Below, one piece after another: positions 9,532 to 18,062 of a DNA stretch of 47,636 bases. The translations under genes and the position numbers were made by a program. The notes beneath the pieces are model-generated. The model saw only the letters and a program-made list of their open reading frames with translations. It was not told the DNA's origin and searched no databases. This stretch comes from Thermoanaerobaculia bacterium (lineage in GTDB: Bacteria; Acidobacteriota; Thermoanaerobaculia; UBA5066; DATFVB01): contig DASTIQ010000068.1 of NCBI GenBank assembly GCA_035717485.1, forward strand, positions 1 to 47,636. Direction: 5' to 3'. Position 1 is the stretch's first letter; each line of letters begins with the position of its first letter.

Positions 9532-9584
9532 CTTCTCCTTTGTCGAGGTGTGTCGAGTGTGTGCACTCGCCACCCTCGTGAAGA

Positions 9585-9634
9585 AGAGAAAAGCAAGACA
9601 CGTGCCCGCGGCCAACTCTCACGGCCGCGGGCAC
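9585..9634 (-). terminator. strong hairpin terminator
   Basis: A perfect 12-bp inverted repeat (GTGCCCGCGGCC at 9602-9613, GGCCGCGGGCAC at 9623-9634) has a 9 nt loop. On the minus strand it is followed by a pyrimidine-rich run containing CTTTTCTCTTC. It lies 14 nt after the stop of the SLH-domain protein and separates it from the next minus-strand gene. Confidence 0.75.
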
Positions 9635-9648
9635 TTGCAGGGCTCTCT

Positions 9649-12600
9649 TTACTGGAGGGTGAGCCCGTACGTGTTCGTGAGGAACTTCGACATCTCGCCG
9701 CGCGTGACGGCGTCGCCCGGCCCGTACAGGCCGTTTCCGTATCCGTCCACGATGTTCTTCGACCAGATGAAGTAGATGTACCTGCATCCGGTGTCGGAGT
9801 CGGGAACGTCGGTGAAAGCGTTGGCACCGCCGTCCGTGCAGTCGTACCCGCGCCCGTTGCCCGGATCCGCGAGCTTCGCGGGGACCGAGGAATCGCCCCC
9901 CGCGAGATCCCGCGCCAGCATCACGGCCATGCTCCGCCGGAGAATGTTCGTCCCGGGGCAGAACGTCGACGTGTACTGCGCCGCGTCCGTGCAGCCGTAC
10001 GCGAGACCGTGCGCCGCCACCCAGTGGATGTTCGCGCAGAACTCCGCCGTCGGCGCCACGTCGGAAAACAGGCTGTGCCCGCCCGATTGGCAGTCGTAGG
10101 TCCCCAGGCCGGGAACGGTCCCGGAAACCGGCACGTTCTGATCGCCGCCCGTGTGGCCGCGAGAGATGAAGGCGGACATCTGCCCGCGCGTCGTGTCGTC
10201 GTCGGGACTGTACGTGCGATAACCGGTGCCGACGGTGATCGAACGGTGAAAGATCGTCTCGACGTCGGAGTAATAGATGTTCGACGTCGGAACGTCGGTG
10301 AAGCTCCGGCCGATGTGGATCGTCCAGTCGTGGGCTTCCGAGGTATTGAGCGCTTCCGAGGCGACCGCATCCCAGTGCGCCGCGGGGCGGGACGTCGTCT
10401 TGACGAGGAGCTGATACCCTCCGCCCGCCGAGGCGGTCGCGCCGGCCGCGATGTCCCCGTACGACGCGTTCCCGTCGACGATCGTGTACGTGGCGCCGCC
10501 GGTCGTGGGACCGGTGAAGCTCGTGATCGTCCCGGTCGTTCCCGCGACGACTCCGTCGCTGGTGTTCTTCCAGGAAGGAGAGAACGCGGAGGTCTCGCCC
10601 CCCTCGAGGACACCGTTCGGCTCGGTGGTGGTCGCGGGATACGGCGATCTCCCCTCGATCGTCGCCGTCGTCGGCGCCATGACGTCTCCCTGCGAGATGT
10701 ACGTGGCGGTGTACGTCGCGGAGGCCGCGCCGGCCACGATCGAATGCGTCTGGGCGCCGCCGTCGGACCACCCGTCGAACCAGTAGGCCGAGGCGTTCAG
10801 GCTCTCCGGAGAAGCCGCGCTGATCGTGTTGGTCGAACCGACGATGACGGTCTTCGAGAACGGCGTCGTGACGCCGCCGTCTCCGGCGTCGAGCTGAAGC
10901 CCGGACGGCGAGGCCGCGAAGTGGAGCACGACCGTCTGCGGCTGGAGGATGACGCTCGTCGTGCCGGTGAGACCCAGCGAGTCGGTCGCCGTGAGCTGCA
11001 GCTCCAGAAATGACGGATACCCGTGATCGGGAGCGGAAAACGACCCGCTCGAAACGCCGGCGAAAGACTGGATCTCGTGCGTGTGACAGTTCGACGGACA
11101 GTGGTGCATGACGAGCGTCCACGTCAGCGCCGACGCGGGGATCGTGCCGTCCTGCGGGTCGGTCGCGTGTCCGGAGAACGAGATCGGGTCGCCGACCTTC
11201 CAGGTGAGCGACGACGAGGGCGTGTCGATCACGGGCGAGGGCGCCCCCTGGGCCACCGTCACCGTCAACGGATCGCTCACCCCCGACACGCCGTGCTCGT
11301 CGGTGACCTTGAGTCTCACCGTGTACTGGCCCGCCGTCGAGTAGGTCTTCGCGGGCGAGACCGCGGTCGAATCGTTGAAGACGCCGTCGCCGTTCAGATC
11401 CCACGCGTACGTCAGCGTGTCTCCCGCCGCCGCGCCGTGGGAGCCGCTCCCGTCGAACTGCACGGTCAGCGGCGGCGCTCCGGACTCGGGGGTCGCCGTC
11501 GCCACGGCGGCCGGCGTCATGTACTGGATGCGGTGGATCGCGCCGCCCTCGTGATCGACGTAGAACAGATCGCCCCCGGGCCCGATCTCGAGGTCGACCG
11601 GGTGCGACGCGCCCCCGATGAAGAGCGCGCGGCTGGACGCGTTCGGCTGGCCGCCGGAGCCGGGAAAGAGCACCCACGCGCAGTTCCGGGTGTGATCGGC
11701 GAAGAAAAGCGCGCCGTCGTAGGTCGAGGGGTAGCTCCCGCCGCCGTAGAACGCGAGGCCGGTGATCGACGAACCTCCCGTCGCGCAGCCGTCGCCGGAG
11801 ACGACGCTGTCGGTGTGGCGATAGCCGAGAAACGGCGCCGTCACGACCGAAGGATTCTTGTACAGGTCGTTCATGCAGATGTCGACCTGCGCGCTGACCC
11901 AGTCGGGTTCCTGGTCGGGCCCTTCGTAGCAGGGCCACCCGAAATTCTTCACTTCCGTCGTGGGGCTCGGCGCGACGTCGATCTCCTCCCAGACTTCGTT
12001 GCCCACGTCGCCGATCCAGAGCTTGTTCGTGTTGGGCTGGATCGTGAAGCGGAACGGCTGGCGAAGACCCTCGACGACGATCCGGCGCGCGTTGGCGTCG
12101 GCGCTCGACGCGAGCGGGTTGGTCGAAAGCCCGCTTCCGGTCGCGGGGTCGACGCGGATGACCGTCCCGTTCAGGACCGCGGGCTCGCCCGGCTGCCGCC
12201 GCAGGCTCTGGCTTCGGAGCGCCCCTCCTTCCGCCGTCGGCGGCTCCATCGTCCCTCCGACGCCGCCGGGCGGATCGCCGAGCGGGTTGCCGCCGAACTG
12301 GCCGTAGTCGACCGTTCCCATGCTCGCTCCGTCGCCGTCGCTCGCGTAGAGCGCGCCGTCGGCGCCGAACTGGAGCGCGCCGAGGGAGTGGCTGGGAAAC
12401 TGCTGTCCCCACGCGTTGATGAGGACCTTCTCGGAACCCGACATCACGCTTCCGTTCGCCGTCAGACGGGAGAGCCGTCCGCTGACGACGCAGCCGTCGG
12501 TATTCGGCCCGGGAGGCGTGGGACACGCGTCGTTCCAGACCGGCGCCGTCCCGCCGATCGGGGCATCGTAGGCGTACAGGACGTAGACGTACGGGCTCGT

Positions 12601-12933
12601 CGGGAAATTGGGGTCGAGAGCCATCCCGAGGAGGCCGCGATCCCAGTAGTTGTCCACGTTCGTGGTCAGGTCGGCGAAGATCGTCGGCGTCGTCGCGGTC
12701 AGGCTCGAGAAGACCTTGATCACGCCGCTCTTCTCGGCGACGAAGATCCGTCCGTCCGGAGAAAACCGCACGACGGTCGGGCGGATGAGGCCGCTCAGCA
12801 CGATCGAGTCGTGGAATCCCGGCGGGAGCGTTTCGGTCTGAGCCGCGGCCGAACCGGCGAGAGTTCCGAAGGCGGCGGCGAAAATGGGAACCAGAAATCC
12901 GGCAAACATCCGGGTCGGGAATTTGGAATGCAC
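9649..12933 (-). CDS. GSDH-like propeller with PKD and SLH domains
   Basis: Large exported protein of 1094 residues. A signal peptide is followed by a six-bladed soluble glucose/sorbosone dehydrogenase-like propeller (about residues 30-490) with signatures such as FSPDGRIFVAEKSG, RGLLGMALDPNFP and NFGWPCYEGPD. A PKD domain (TYAWDLNGDGVFNDS) comes next, then further Ig-like or Big-type segments, and three S-layer homology repeats at the C-terminus (FTDVP..., FSDVAPT..., FTDVPDSD...) ending in TRGEMSKFL. It is likely surface-attached through the SLH domains and may oxidise or bind sugars with PQQ, but the cofactor residues were not verified. The GTG start at 12933 has GGAGGG 7 nt upstream. Confidence 0.85.
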   Translation of the reverse strand: MHSKFPTRMFAGFLVPIFAAAFGTLAGSAAAQTETLPPGFHDSIVLSGLIRPTVVRFSPDGRIFVAEKSGVIKVFSSLTATTPTIFADLTTNVDNYWDRGLLGMALDPNFPTSPYVYVLYAYDAPIGGTAPVWNDACPTPPGPNTDGCVVSGRLSRLTANGSVMSGSEKVLINAWGQQFPSHSLGALQFGADGALYASDGDGASMGTVDYGQFGGNPLGDPPGGVGGTMEPPTAEGGALRSQSLRRQPGEPAVLNGTVIRVDPATGSGLSTNPLASSADANARRIVVEGLRQPFRFTIQPNTNKLWIGDVGNEVWEEIDVAPSPTTEVKNFGWPCYEGPDQEPDWVSAQVDICMNDLYKNPSVVTAPFLGYRHTDSVVSGDGCATGGSSITGLAFYGGGSYPSTYDGALFFADHTRNCAWVLFPGSGGQPNASSRALFIGGASHPVDLEIGPGGDLFYVDHEGGAIHRIQYMTPAAVATATPESGAPPLTVQFDGSGSHGAAAGDTLTYAWDLNGDGVFNDSTAVSPAKTYSTAGQYTVRLKVTDEHGVSGVSDPLTVTVAQGAPSPVIDTPSSSLTWKVGDPISFSGHATDPQDGTIPASALTWTLVMHHCPSNCHTHEIQSFAGVSSGSFSAPDHGYPSFLELQLTATDSLGLTGTTSVILQPQTVVLHFAASPSGLQLDAGDGGVTTPFSKTVIVGSTNTISAASPESLNASAYWFDGWSDGGAQTHSIVAGAASATYTATYISQGDVMAPTTATIEGRSPYPATTTEPNGVLEGGETSAFSPSWKNTSDGVVAGTTGTITSFTGPTTGGATYTIVDGNASYGDIAAGATASAGGGYQLLVKTTSRPAAHWDAVASEALNTSEAHDWTIHIGRSFTDVPTSNIYYSDVETIFHRSITVGTGYRTYSPDDDTTRGQMSAFISRGHTGGDQNVPVSGTVPGLGTYDCQSGGHSLFSDVAPTAEFCANIHWVAAHGLAYGCTDAAQYTSTFCPGTNILRRSMAVMLARDLAGGDSSVPAKLADPGNGRGYDCTDGGANAFTDVPDSDTGCRYIYFIWSKNIVDGYGNGLYGPGDAVTRGEMSKFLTNTYGLTLQ

Positions 12934-13007
12934 CGTGTCTCCCTCCGAGGTCGCTCCGGACCACACCGGAACGTGCGGGCCCAAGGTGCAAGTCGGATGC
13001 CGCGGGG

Positions 13008-13016
13008 TGCTACAAT
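13008..13016 (+). promoter_or_regulatory. extended -10 promoter
   Basis: TGC-TACAAT (hexamer 13011-13016) matches an extended -10 element. It lies 43 nt before the GTG of the small zinc-ribbon gene, which has its own GGAGGTGA ribosome site, so this is a leadered transcript. No clear -35 was seen. Confidence 0.4.
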
Positions 13017-13059
13017 CCGCTCATCGTTTTCCACCCCCGTCGATCCCGGAGGTGAGATC

Positions 13060-13269
13060 GTGTCGTCCGAGGAATTCGACTACACCGCCCTCGACTTCGG
13101 CGAGACCGTCGAAAATCGCAGCGGCGTGATCGCGATCTGCCCCGCCTGCGGACGGAACGGCCTCAAGCAATCCCAGGGCCCGGGCGGCGACTCGACGCGC
13201 TATCTGCACCGGATGACGAGAAGCGACGAGGCGCCGGACATCTGCGTGGTCACCCGCCGAAGGGCGTAG
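13060..13269 (+). CDS. small zinc-ribbon-like protein
   Basis: Protein of 69 residues with no assigned function. The GTG start is supported by GGAGGTGA 5 nt upstream. An acidic N-terminus is followed by ICPACGRNGLK, then YLHRM, DE and a C-terminal DICVV. One CxxC pair plus a later His and Cys could bind a single zinc. The pattern CPxCxR...YxHR...DE...C[IV] recurs in two other small proteins here (43620-43823 and 43895-44080), which defines a small local family. It is divergent from the SLH-domain protein and may be transcribed alone. Confidence 0.7.
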   Translation: MSSEEFDYTALDFGETVENRSGVIAICPACGRNGLKQSQGPGGDSTRYLHRMTRSDEAPDICVVTRRRA

Positions 13270-13372
13270 CGCAGACCGGCGCGGACCCTTCCCTCGACCG
13301 ATCCGGGCGCGTGCCGCCCGCGTCTCGAAACAAACGCGAACGAGTCGACGATGGCCGACGAACGGTCCGCGC

Positions 13373-13378
13373 TAATAT
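13373..13378 (+). promoter_or_regulatory. putative -10 box, leaderless operon start
   Basis: TAATAT ends exactly 6 nt before the ATG at 13385 and there is no Shine-Dalgarno sequence. This would start the three-gene operon transcript at or next to the start codon. Confidence 0.45.
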
Positions 13379-13384
13379 CTCCGC

Positions 13385-14776
13385 ATGCCGTTTCCGTTCA
13401 CGCCCGGCCTGACCGAACCCCGCCTCGTCGATCTCTCCGACCCTTCCGCCGACGTCCTGCTGAACGCGACGCGGGCCGAGCTCACGGAAGCCGTCCGGGC
13501 CGGCGACGTGGACGCGCTCGCCGGAATCGGCGGAGCGTTCGCCGCCGTCGCGCAGGAAGGAGTGACGATCCGCCTCGCGCGAACGATCGGGCGGCCGCTC
13601 CGCTACTTCGTGGCGAAGCGGGCGGCCGGCCCCTACCTCGTCGTCGCCGACCGCATCGACGCGATCGCCCGGTACTGCGCGGGCGAAGGGATCCCCGAGC
13701 AGTTCCACCCTTCCTACACGCGCATGGTGCCGGCGCACCACGTCGTCGAGCTCGATCAGATCGGATGTCCGGATCCGAATCCGCGGTACCGGCGGTTCTT
13801 CACGCCGGAGGCCGGCCGCGCCGCCGCGGATCTCCGGGCTCTGGGAGAGCGATACGTCGCCGCGATCGAGGACACCGTCGCCGCGCTCCTCCGCCGGATT
13901 TCGGCGGACGCGCCGATCGGCGTGGCGCTCTCCGGCGGGGCCGATTCGTCGCTCACCGCCTGGGCGGTCCTCTCGGCGGCGCGAGCCTCCGGCCGCGCGG
14001 GGCGGGTCGCGCTCTTCACGCTCTCGATCGGCGAATCCGACGACCGCCGTTCCGCGGAGGCGGTGGCCGACGCCCTCGGCGCCCGGGAGGCCTGGCGGAT
14101 GGTGGAAGCGGCGCCGGAGGATCTCTCGCTCGCCCGGGCGGTCGCCGCGATCGAAGACTACCGGCCGCTCGACGTCCAGTGCGCGGCGGCGGGGCTCGCG
14201 TTCGCGCGCAACCTCCGCCGCTCCGAGCCGGATCTCGTTCACCTGTTCGACGGGGACGGCGGGGACGAGAACTGGAAGTCGTACCCGCTCGGAGACTCGG
14301 AGCTCACGATCAAGAGCGTCCTGAACAACCCGCTCCTCTACCACGAGGGATGGGGAATCGACTCGATCAAGCACTCGCTCACTTACACCGGCGGTTTCTC
14401 GCGCGGCGTCACGCGCGGCTTCGCGCCGGCGCGCGCGTTCGGCTTCGTCCCGCTTTCCCCCCACGCGATGCGGCCGGCGATCGCCGCCGCGCTCGAGGCC
14501 CCGCTGCGCGATCTCGTCGGAGAGGACCCGGAACGGCTCGCCGTCCTGAAGGGCGAGGTCGTGGCGGCGGGGCTCGAAGCGCGCGGTGTCCGCCTGCCGA
14601 TCGCCCGGAAACGGCGTTTCCAGCAGGGCGCGATGTCTTCCGAGCACTTCGCCGCGCTCGCCGCGTCCCGGGCGGAGCTCCGCGCCATGCACGAGAGGCG
14701 GTTCGGCCCACCTCCGGACGCTGCCGAACCGGGCCGCGACGAGCCCGAGGCGCCTCCCCTTCCCGCGTTCGCATGA
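13385..14776 (+). CDS. asparagine synthetase-like ATP-dependent ligase
   Basis: Protein of 463 residues with an AsnB-type ATP pyrophosphatase domain. The PP-loop SGGADSS is at residues 183-189 and a second nucleotide/aspartyl loop, DGDGGDENWKSY, lies at about 289-300. The N-terminal 140 residues look like a degenerate class II glutaminase: PLRYFV and the strand-turn pattern remain, but the nucleophile Cys2 is absent (sequence begins MPFPF). Ammonia or an amine must therefore come from elsewhere, or the enzyme adenylates a carboxylate for another nucleophile, as in lasso-peptide cyclases and beta-lactam synthetases. It is the first gene of a tightly coupled operon; its stop overlaps the next ATG (ATGA). 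The substrate is unknown. True asparagine synthesis is less likely given the missing glutaminase and these partners. Confidence 0.82.
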   Translation: MPFPFTPGLTEPRLVDLSDPSADVLLNATRAELTEAVRAGDVDALAGIGGAFAAVAQEGVTIRLARTIGRPLRYFVAKRAAGPYLVVADRIDAIARYCAGEGIPEQFHPSYTRMVPAHHVVELDQIGCPDPNPRYRRFFTPEAGRAAADLRALGERYVAAIEDTVAALLRRISADAPIGVALSGGADSSLTAWAVLSAARASGRAGRVALFTLSIGESDDRRSAEAVADALGAREAWRMVEAAPEDLSLARAVAAIEDYRPLDVQCAAAGLAFARNLRRSEPDLVHLFDGDGGDENWKSYPLGDSELTIKSVLNNPLLYHEGWGIDSIKHSLTYTGGFSRGVTRGFAPARAFGFVPLSPHAMRPAIAAALEAPLRDLVGEDPERLAVLKGEVVAAGLEARGVRLPIARKRRFQQGAMSSEHFAALAASRAELRAMHERRFGPPPDAAEPGRDEPEAPPLPAFA

Positions 14777-15693
14777 CCCGCGGCGCGGACGCGCCGGACG
14801 GACCGCCCGTCGCGATCGCCCGGGAAACCGAGATCTTCCCGGGCGGAGCACCGCAAGCGATCGGAACGGCGTACCTCCGAAACGGCGCGTGCCCGCTCTC
14901 CTGCGTCTACTGCGCGCTCTACCGCCAGGCCGGCGACCGTCCCGCGACGGGCGCGGAAATCGCGCGGCAGATCCGGTCCGCCCGCGCGCGCCTGGGGGAC
15001 GTGGCCGGGATCAAGCTGTACAACGCCTCGTCGCTCTTCGAGGCCCGATCGATCCGGCAGACGACGGATGATCTCGCGGCGATCGCCGCCGAGGTTTCCG
15101 ATCTCGAGCTCGTCGTCGTCGAATCCCGTTCGGAACAGGCCGGCCGCGCGGCGGTGCTGGCGCCGCTCCTGCGGGGCCGCCTGGAAGTCGCGATCGGGCT
15201 CGAAGTCGCCGACGACTCCCTGCTGCGGCGGCTCGGGAAGCCGACTTCCGTCGCGCGGTTCACGCATGCCGCGCGGGAACTCGGACGCGCGGGGATCCTT
15301 CTCCGGGCGTTCGTGCTCGTCCAGCCGCCGTTCGTCGCTCCGGATCGTTCGCGGAGTCTCGCGCTCGACACCTTCCGGGTCGCGCGCGACTCCGGGGCGC
15401 GGGTCGTCTCCCTCCTGCCGGTCGTGTCGGACCACGCGCCGATGGAGCGGCTCCGCGCGGAGGGAGCCTTCGCGGAGATCGCCCTCGAAGCGTATTTCGA
15501 CGTCGTCGCGGATTGCGTCGCCGAGGGAGGCGCCGTGGTCCTCGCGGAGCTCGGTTCTCTCGACCGCCTGCCGGGGTGTGACCGCTGCCGCGCGGCCCGC
15601 ACCGCCGCGCTCGCGGCGCTGAACGCGGGCGGAGCGCTGCCGGCGGTTTCCTGCGACCGCCACCGCCGGCCGGACGCGGCGGCGGGCGCGTGA
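14773..15693 (+). CDS. radical SAM enzyme of unknown substrate
   Basis: Radical SAM protein of 306 residues. The cluster-binding motif is CPLSCVYC (Cys40, Cys44, Cys47), followed by a partial TIM barrel with E-S-R-S and GLEVADDSLLRRLGK segments like those of the Elp3/oxygen-independent coproporphyrinogen oxidase superfamily. A second Cys group near the C-terminus (CDRC, then Cys in VSCDRH) could hold an auxiliary cluster or zinc. The start ATG overlaps the preceding stop (ATGA) and its own stop overlaps the next GTG (GTGA), so all three genes are translationally coupled. No SPASM domain of normal length is visible. The reaction is unknown. Confidence 0.85.
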   Translation: MTRGADAPDGPPVAIARETEIFPGGAPQAIGTAYLRNGACPLSCVYCALYRQAGDRPATGAEIARQIRSARARLGDVAGIKLYNASSLFEARSIRQTTDDLAAIAAEVSDLELVVVESRSEQAGRAAVLAPLLRGRLEVAIGLEVADDSLLRRLGKPTSVARFTHAARELGRAGILLRAFVLVQPPFVAPDRSRSLALDTFRVARDSGARVVSLLPVVSDHAPMERLRAEGAFAEIALEAYFDVVADCVAEGGAVVLAELGSLDRLPGCDRCRAARTAALAALNAGGALPAVSCDRHRRPDAAAGA

Positions 15694-17222
15694 GGAGGTT
15701 CGACCTCGCGGTCGTCGGCTCGGGGTTCGGCGGCGCTCTCCTCGCGCTGGCCGCGCGCCGGCTCGGACGGAGCGTCGTGGTCCTCGAGAAGGGCGCGCAC
15801 CCGCGCTTCGCGATCGGCGAATCCACGTCGCCTCTGGCGAACCTCCTCCTCGAGAGGCTCGCGCTCCGTTACGATCTCCCGCAGGTCCTTCCGCTCGCGA
15901 AATGGGGAACCTGGCAGGCTCGGCTTCCGCACCTGCGCGGCGGCGTCAAGCGCGGCTTCACGTTCTTCCATCACCGGCGCGGCCGCGAGCCCTTGGACGA
16001 GGGCGAACTGCGAAATCCCCTTCTCGTCGCCGCGAGCCCGAATGCCGCCGTGGCCGACACGCACTGGTACCGCGCGGACGTCGATCTCCACCTCCTCGAA
16101 CAGGCGCGCGCCGCGGGCGCCGAGTACGTGGATCGGATCGCGCTCGATCGTTTCGAGGCCGACGGGAAGGCCGTTCGCCTGTCTGGCCGGCGCGGCGGGG
16201 AGCGCGTCGACGTGGAGGCGCGATGGGTCGCGGATGCCTCGGGACCGCGAGGCTTCCTCCACGGGGTCCTCGGACTCGGCGAATCGGAGTTTCCCGGACT
16301 CCCCCGGACGGCCGCGCTGTACGCGCATTTTCGCGGCGTCGCGCCGATGACGGAGATCGCGCCTCTCTCCTCTCCGCCTCCCTATCCCGTCGACGACGCC
16401 GCTCTCCACCACGTCTTCGAGGGCGGATGGATCTGGGTGCTTCGCTTCGCGGACGGCACCGTGAGCGCGGGAGCGATGCTTTCGCCGGAACTCGCCCTCG
16501 AGGTGCGAGCCGAGGAAGGCGAGGCGGCGTGGCGGCGGCTGCTGAAGACGTTCCCCGCGATCGACCGCCAGTTTCGCCGGGCGGAGTCCCTGTTCCCGCT
16601 TCGCTACTCCGAGAAGGTCGCCTTCCGCACGACGGCCGCGAGCGGCCCCGGCTGGTGGATGCTCCCGTCGGCCGCGGCGTTCGTCGATCCGCTGCTGTCG
16701 ACCGGCATTCCGCTGACGCTCCTCGGCGTCGCGCGCGCGGCCGCCGCGCTCGAGGAGAGCAACGGCGATGCGGGCTTCGAGCGGAGCCTCGCCGAGCTCT
16801 CGGCACGGACGCTCGACGAGGCGGATTCCGCCGCGTCGCTCGTCGCCGCACTCTGGAGGAGCTTCGACGATTTCCCGACGTTCTGCGCGGCGACGATGCT
16901 CTATTTCGCCGCCGCGAGCTTCGGGGAGGCCTCGTGCCGGCTGGGCCGGGACGGACTGCCCGGATTCCTCGGATCCGACCGGCCGCCCCTGCGCCACGCG
17001 ATCTCGGAGGCGCTGCGGAGCGTCGACGGCGACTCTTCTTCCGCCGTCGGCGTCATCCGCCGCGCGATCGAGCCGTGGAACGTCGCGGGCCTCCTCGATC
17101 CGGCGAGGCGCAACTGGTATCCGGTGTGCGCATCCGATCTGCGCGAGGGAGCCTCGAAGCTCGGAGCGTCATCGATCGAGGTCGAACGGCTCCTCGAGCG
17201 GAGCGGGTTCGGAAACGGGTGA
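15690..17222 (+). CDS. halogenase-like FAD-dependent oxidoreductase
   Basis: Flavoprotein of 510 residues. The N-terminal dinucleotide fold has GSGFGG (residues 10-15) and an acidic strand end (VVVLEKG). The GESTSP motif (43-48) matches the GE[AS]xxP motif of tryptophan-halogenase and geranylgeranyl-reductase-type flavoproteins. WIWVLR (247-252) is where flavin-dependent halogenases have WxWxIP; the Pro is missing, so halogenation is doubtful and a dehydrogenase or hydroxylase role is as likely. The FAD-contact region WWMLPSAAAFVDPLLSTGIP (about 324-343) fits the family. The GTG start overlaps the radical SAM stop. It is the last coupled gene of the operon. Confidence 0.83.
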   Translation: MRRFDLAVVGSGFGGALLALAARRLGRSVVVLEKGAHPRFAIGESTSPLANLLLERLALRYDLPQVLPLAKWGTWQARLPHLRGGVKRGFTFFHHRRGREPLDEGELRNPLLVAASPNAAVADTHWYRADVDLHLLEQARAAGAEYVDRIALDRFEADGKAVRLSGRRGGERVDVEARWVADASGPRGFLHGVLGLGESEFPGLPRTAALYAHFRGVAPMTEIAPLSSPPPYPVDDAALHHVFEGGWIWVLRFADGTVSAGAMLSPELALEVRAEEGEAAWRRLLKTFPAIDRQFRRAESLFPLRYSEKVAFRTTAASGPGWWMLPSAAAFVDPLLSTGIPLTLLGVARAAAALEESNGDAGFERSLAELSARTLDEADSAASLVAALWRSFDDFPTFCAATMLYFAAASFGEASCRLGRDGLPGFLGSDRPPLRHAISEALRSVDGDSSSAVGVIRRAIEPWNVAGLLDPARRNWYPVCASDLREGASKLGASSIEVERLLERSGFGNG

Positions 17223-17344
17223 CGGGCCCTTCCCGCCGTACGGGTGGCGCCGACAAAACGAGGCGGGCCGGCCGCGCCGGAGCTCGCTCAGGCGAGCGAA
17301 GGCCGGTGGCACGCCCCCTGCTCCCGGTTTCCCCGGGAGGAACC

Positions 17345-17515
17345 ATGCGAGACGACGAAGAGACGGGCGCCGAGCACGACACCTACGACTCGAACGACCC
17401 CGACCGCGATCGGGAGACGGCGCAGGGCGCGCGGGTTGCCGACGGAAAGACGGCGGGGACGAGAAAACCGGATACCGAGCGGCGCGATGCTCCGCCGCGC
17501 CACCCGCGCGCTTGA
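17345..17515 (+). CDS. small acidic/charged hypothetical protein
   Basis: Open frame of 56 codons with a good ribosome-binding site (GGGAGGAA ending 2 nt before ATG). The product is highly hydrophilic: an Asp/Glu-rich first half containing DTYDSNDPDRDRE and a Lys/Arg/Pro-rich second half. There is no Cys, no signal peptide and no membrane segment; it is probably disordered. It starts 122 nt after the flavoprotein stop on the same strand, so it may be the last gene of that operon and could in principle be a peptide substrate or partner. It has no recognised family, and the evidence for expression is only the ribosome site. Confidence 0.4.
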   Translation: MRDDEETGAEHDTYDSNDPDRDRETAQGARVADGKTAGTRKPDTERRDAPPRHPRA

Positions 17516-17582
17516 CCGCACGGGGAACACGCCGGATCGCGGCGTGCTTCCTCCGCGGCGGGGAATTCTCGACGCGGCGTTC

Positions 17583-17852
17583 CTAGAGGGCGCGTTCGGA
17601 GGAGGACGTCCCGGGGCGACGGAAGACGTATCCGCACGTGGGACACCATTCTTCGCCGCTCGCGTCCACGCGCGCATAGAGCTCGCCGTCGCAACCGTCG
17701 GGGTTCGGGCAGTGGCGGACGGCCTTCGCCGGCTTTCCCGCGTGGAGAACGTAGCCGCACTTCGGACACCATTCTTCGCCGGAAGCATCCGCGCGCGCGT
17801 AGAGCTCTCCGTCACAGCCGTTGGGGTTCGGACACTTTCCGGACGTCGTCAT
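17583..17852 (-). CDS. tandem double zinc-ribbon protein
   Basis: Protein of 89 residues made of two nearly identical zinc ribbons. Each runs CPNPxGCDGELYAR, then DASGEEWCPxCGYV, so each has four Cys ligands (C-x5-C ... C-x2-C). The two units (about residues 7-36 and 48-77) are joined by a short basic linker and followed by a Ser/Arg tail. The duplication is evidently recent. Function is unknown; such ribbons bind nucleic acid or protein. GGAGGAG lies just upstream of the ATG. It is divergent from the Cys-rich protein at 18063. Confidence 0.75.
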   Translation of the reverse strand: MTTSGKCPNPNGCDGELYARADASGEEWCPKCGYVLHAGKPAKAVRHCPNPDGCDGELYARVDASGEEWCPTCGYVFRRPGTSSSERAL

Positions 17853-18062
17853 GGCTCCTCCTCCGATTCCGAGACAGGGTTGCGGCGCATCCTACCATCG
17901 GTGACGCGGCCTTTTCGGACCGAACCGTGGTGCGCCGCTCGGCGAGCTCGGCGGCGCTGGCGCAATTTTTGCTCGAATTCGGGCACCGTTCCCTCGTTCC
18001 CGGCGACAGTTGCGCGCGGGAGAGGGGAAACCGAAAGCCCCGCGCGCGCGTGGAGAGGCAGC

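Noticed and set aside
7364-12991. Very long minus-strand open frame of about 1875 codons
   Set aside because: It runs through two well-supported genes in another frame, is extremely Arg-rich and low in normal protein motifs; such shadows are common at this GC content.
15690-17222. Firm assignment as a tryptophan halogenase
   Set aside because: The WxWxIP motif is altered to WIWVLR, so only a halogenase-like flavoprotein can be claimed.
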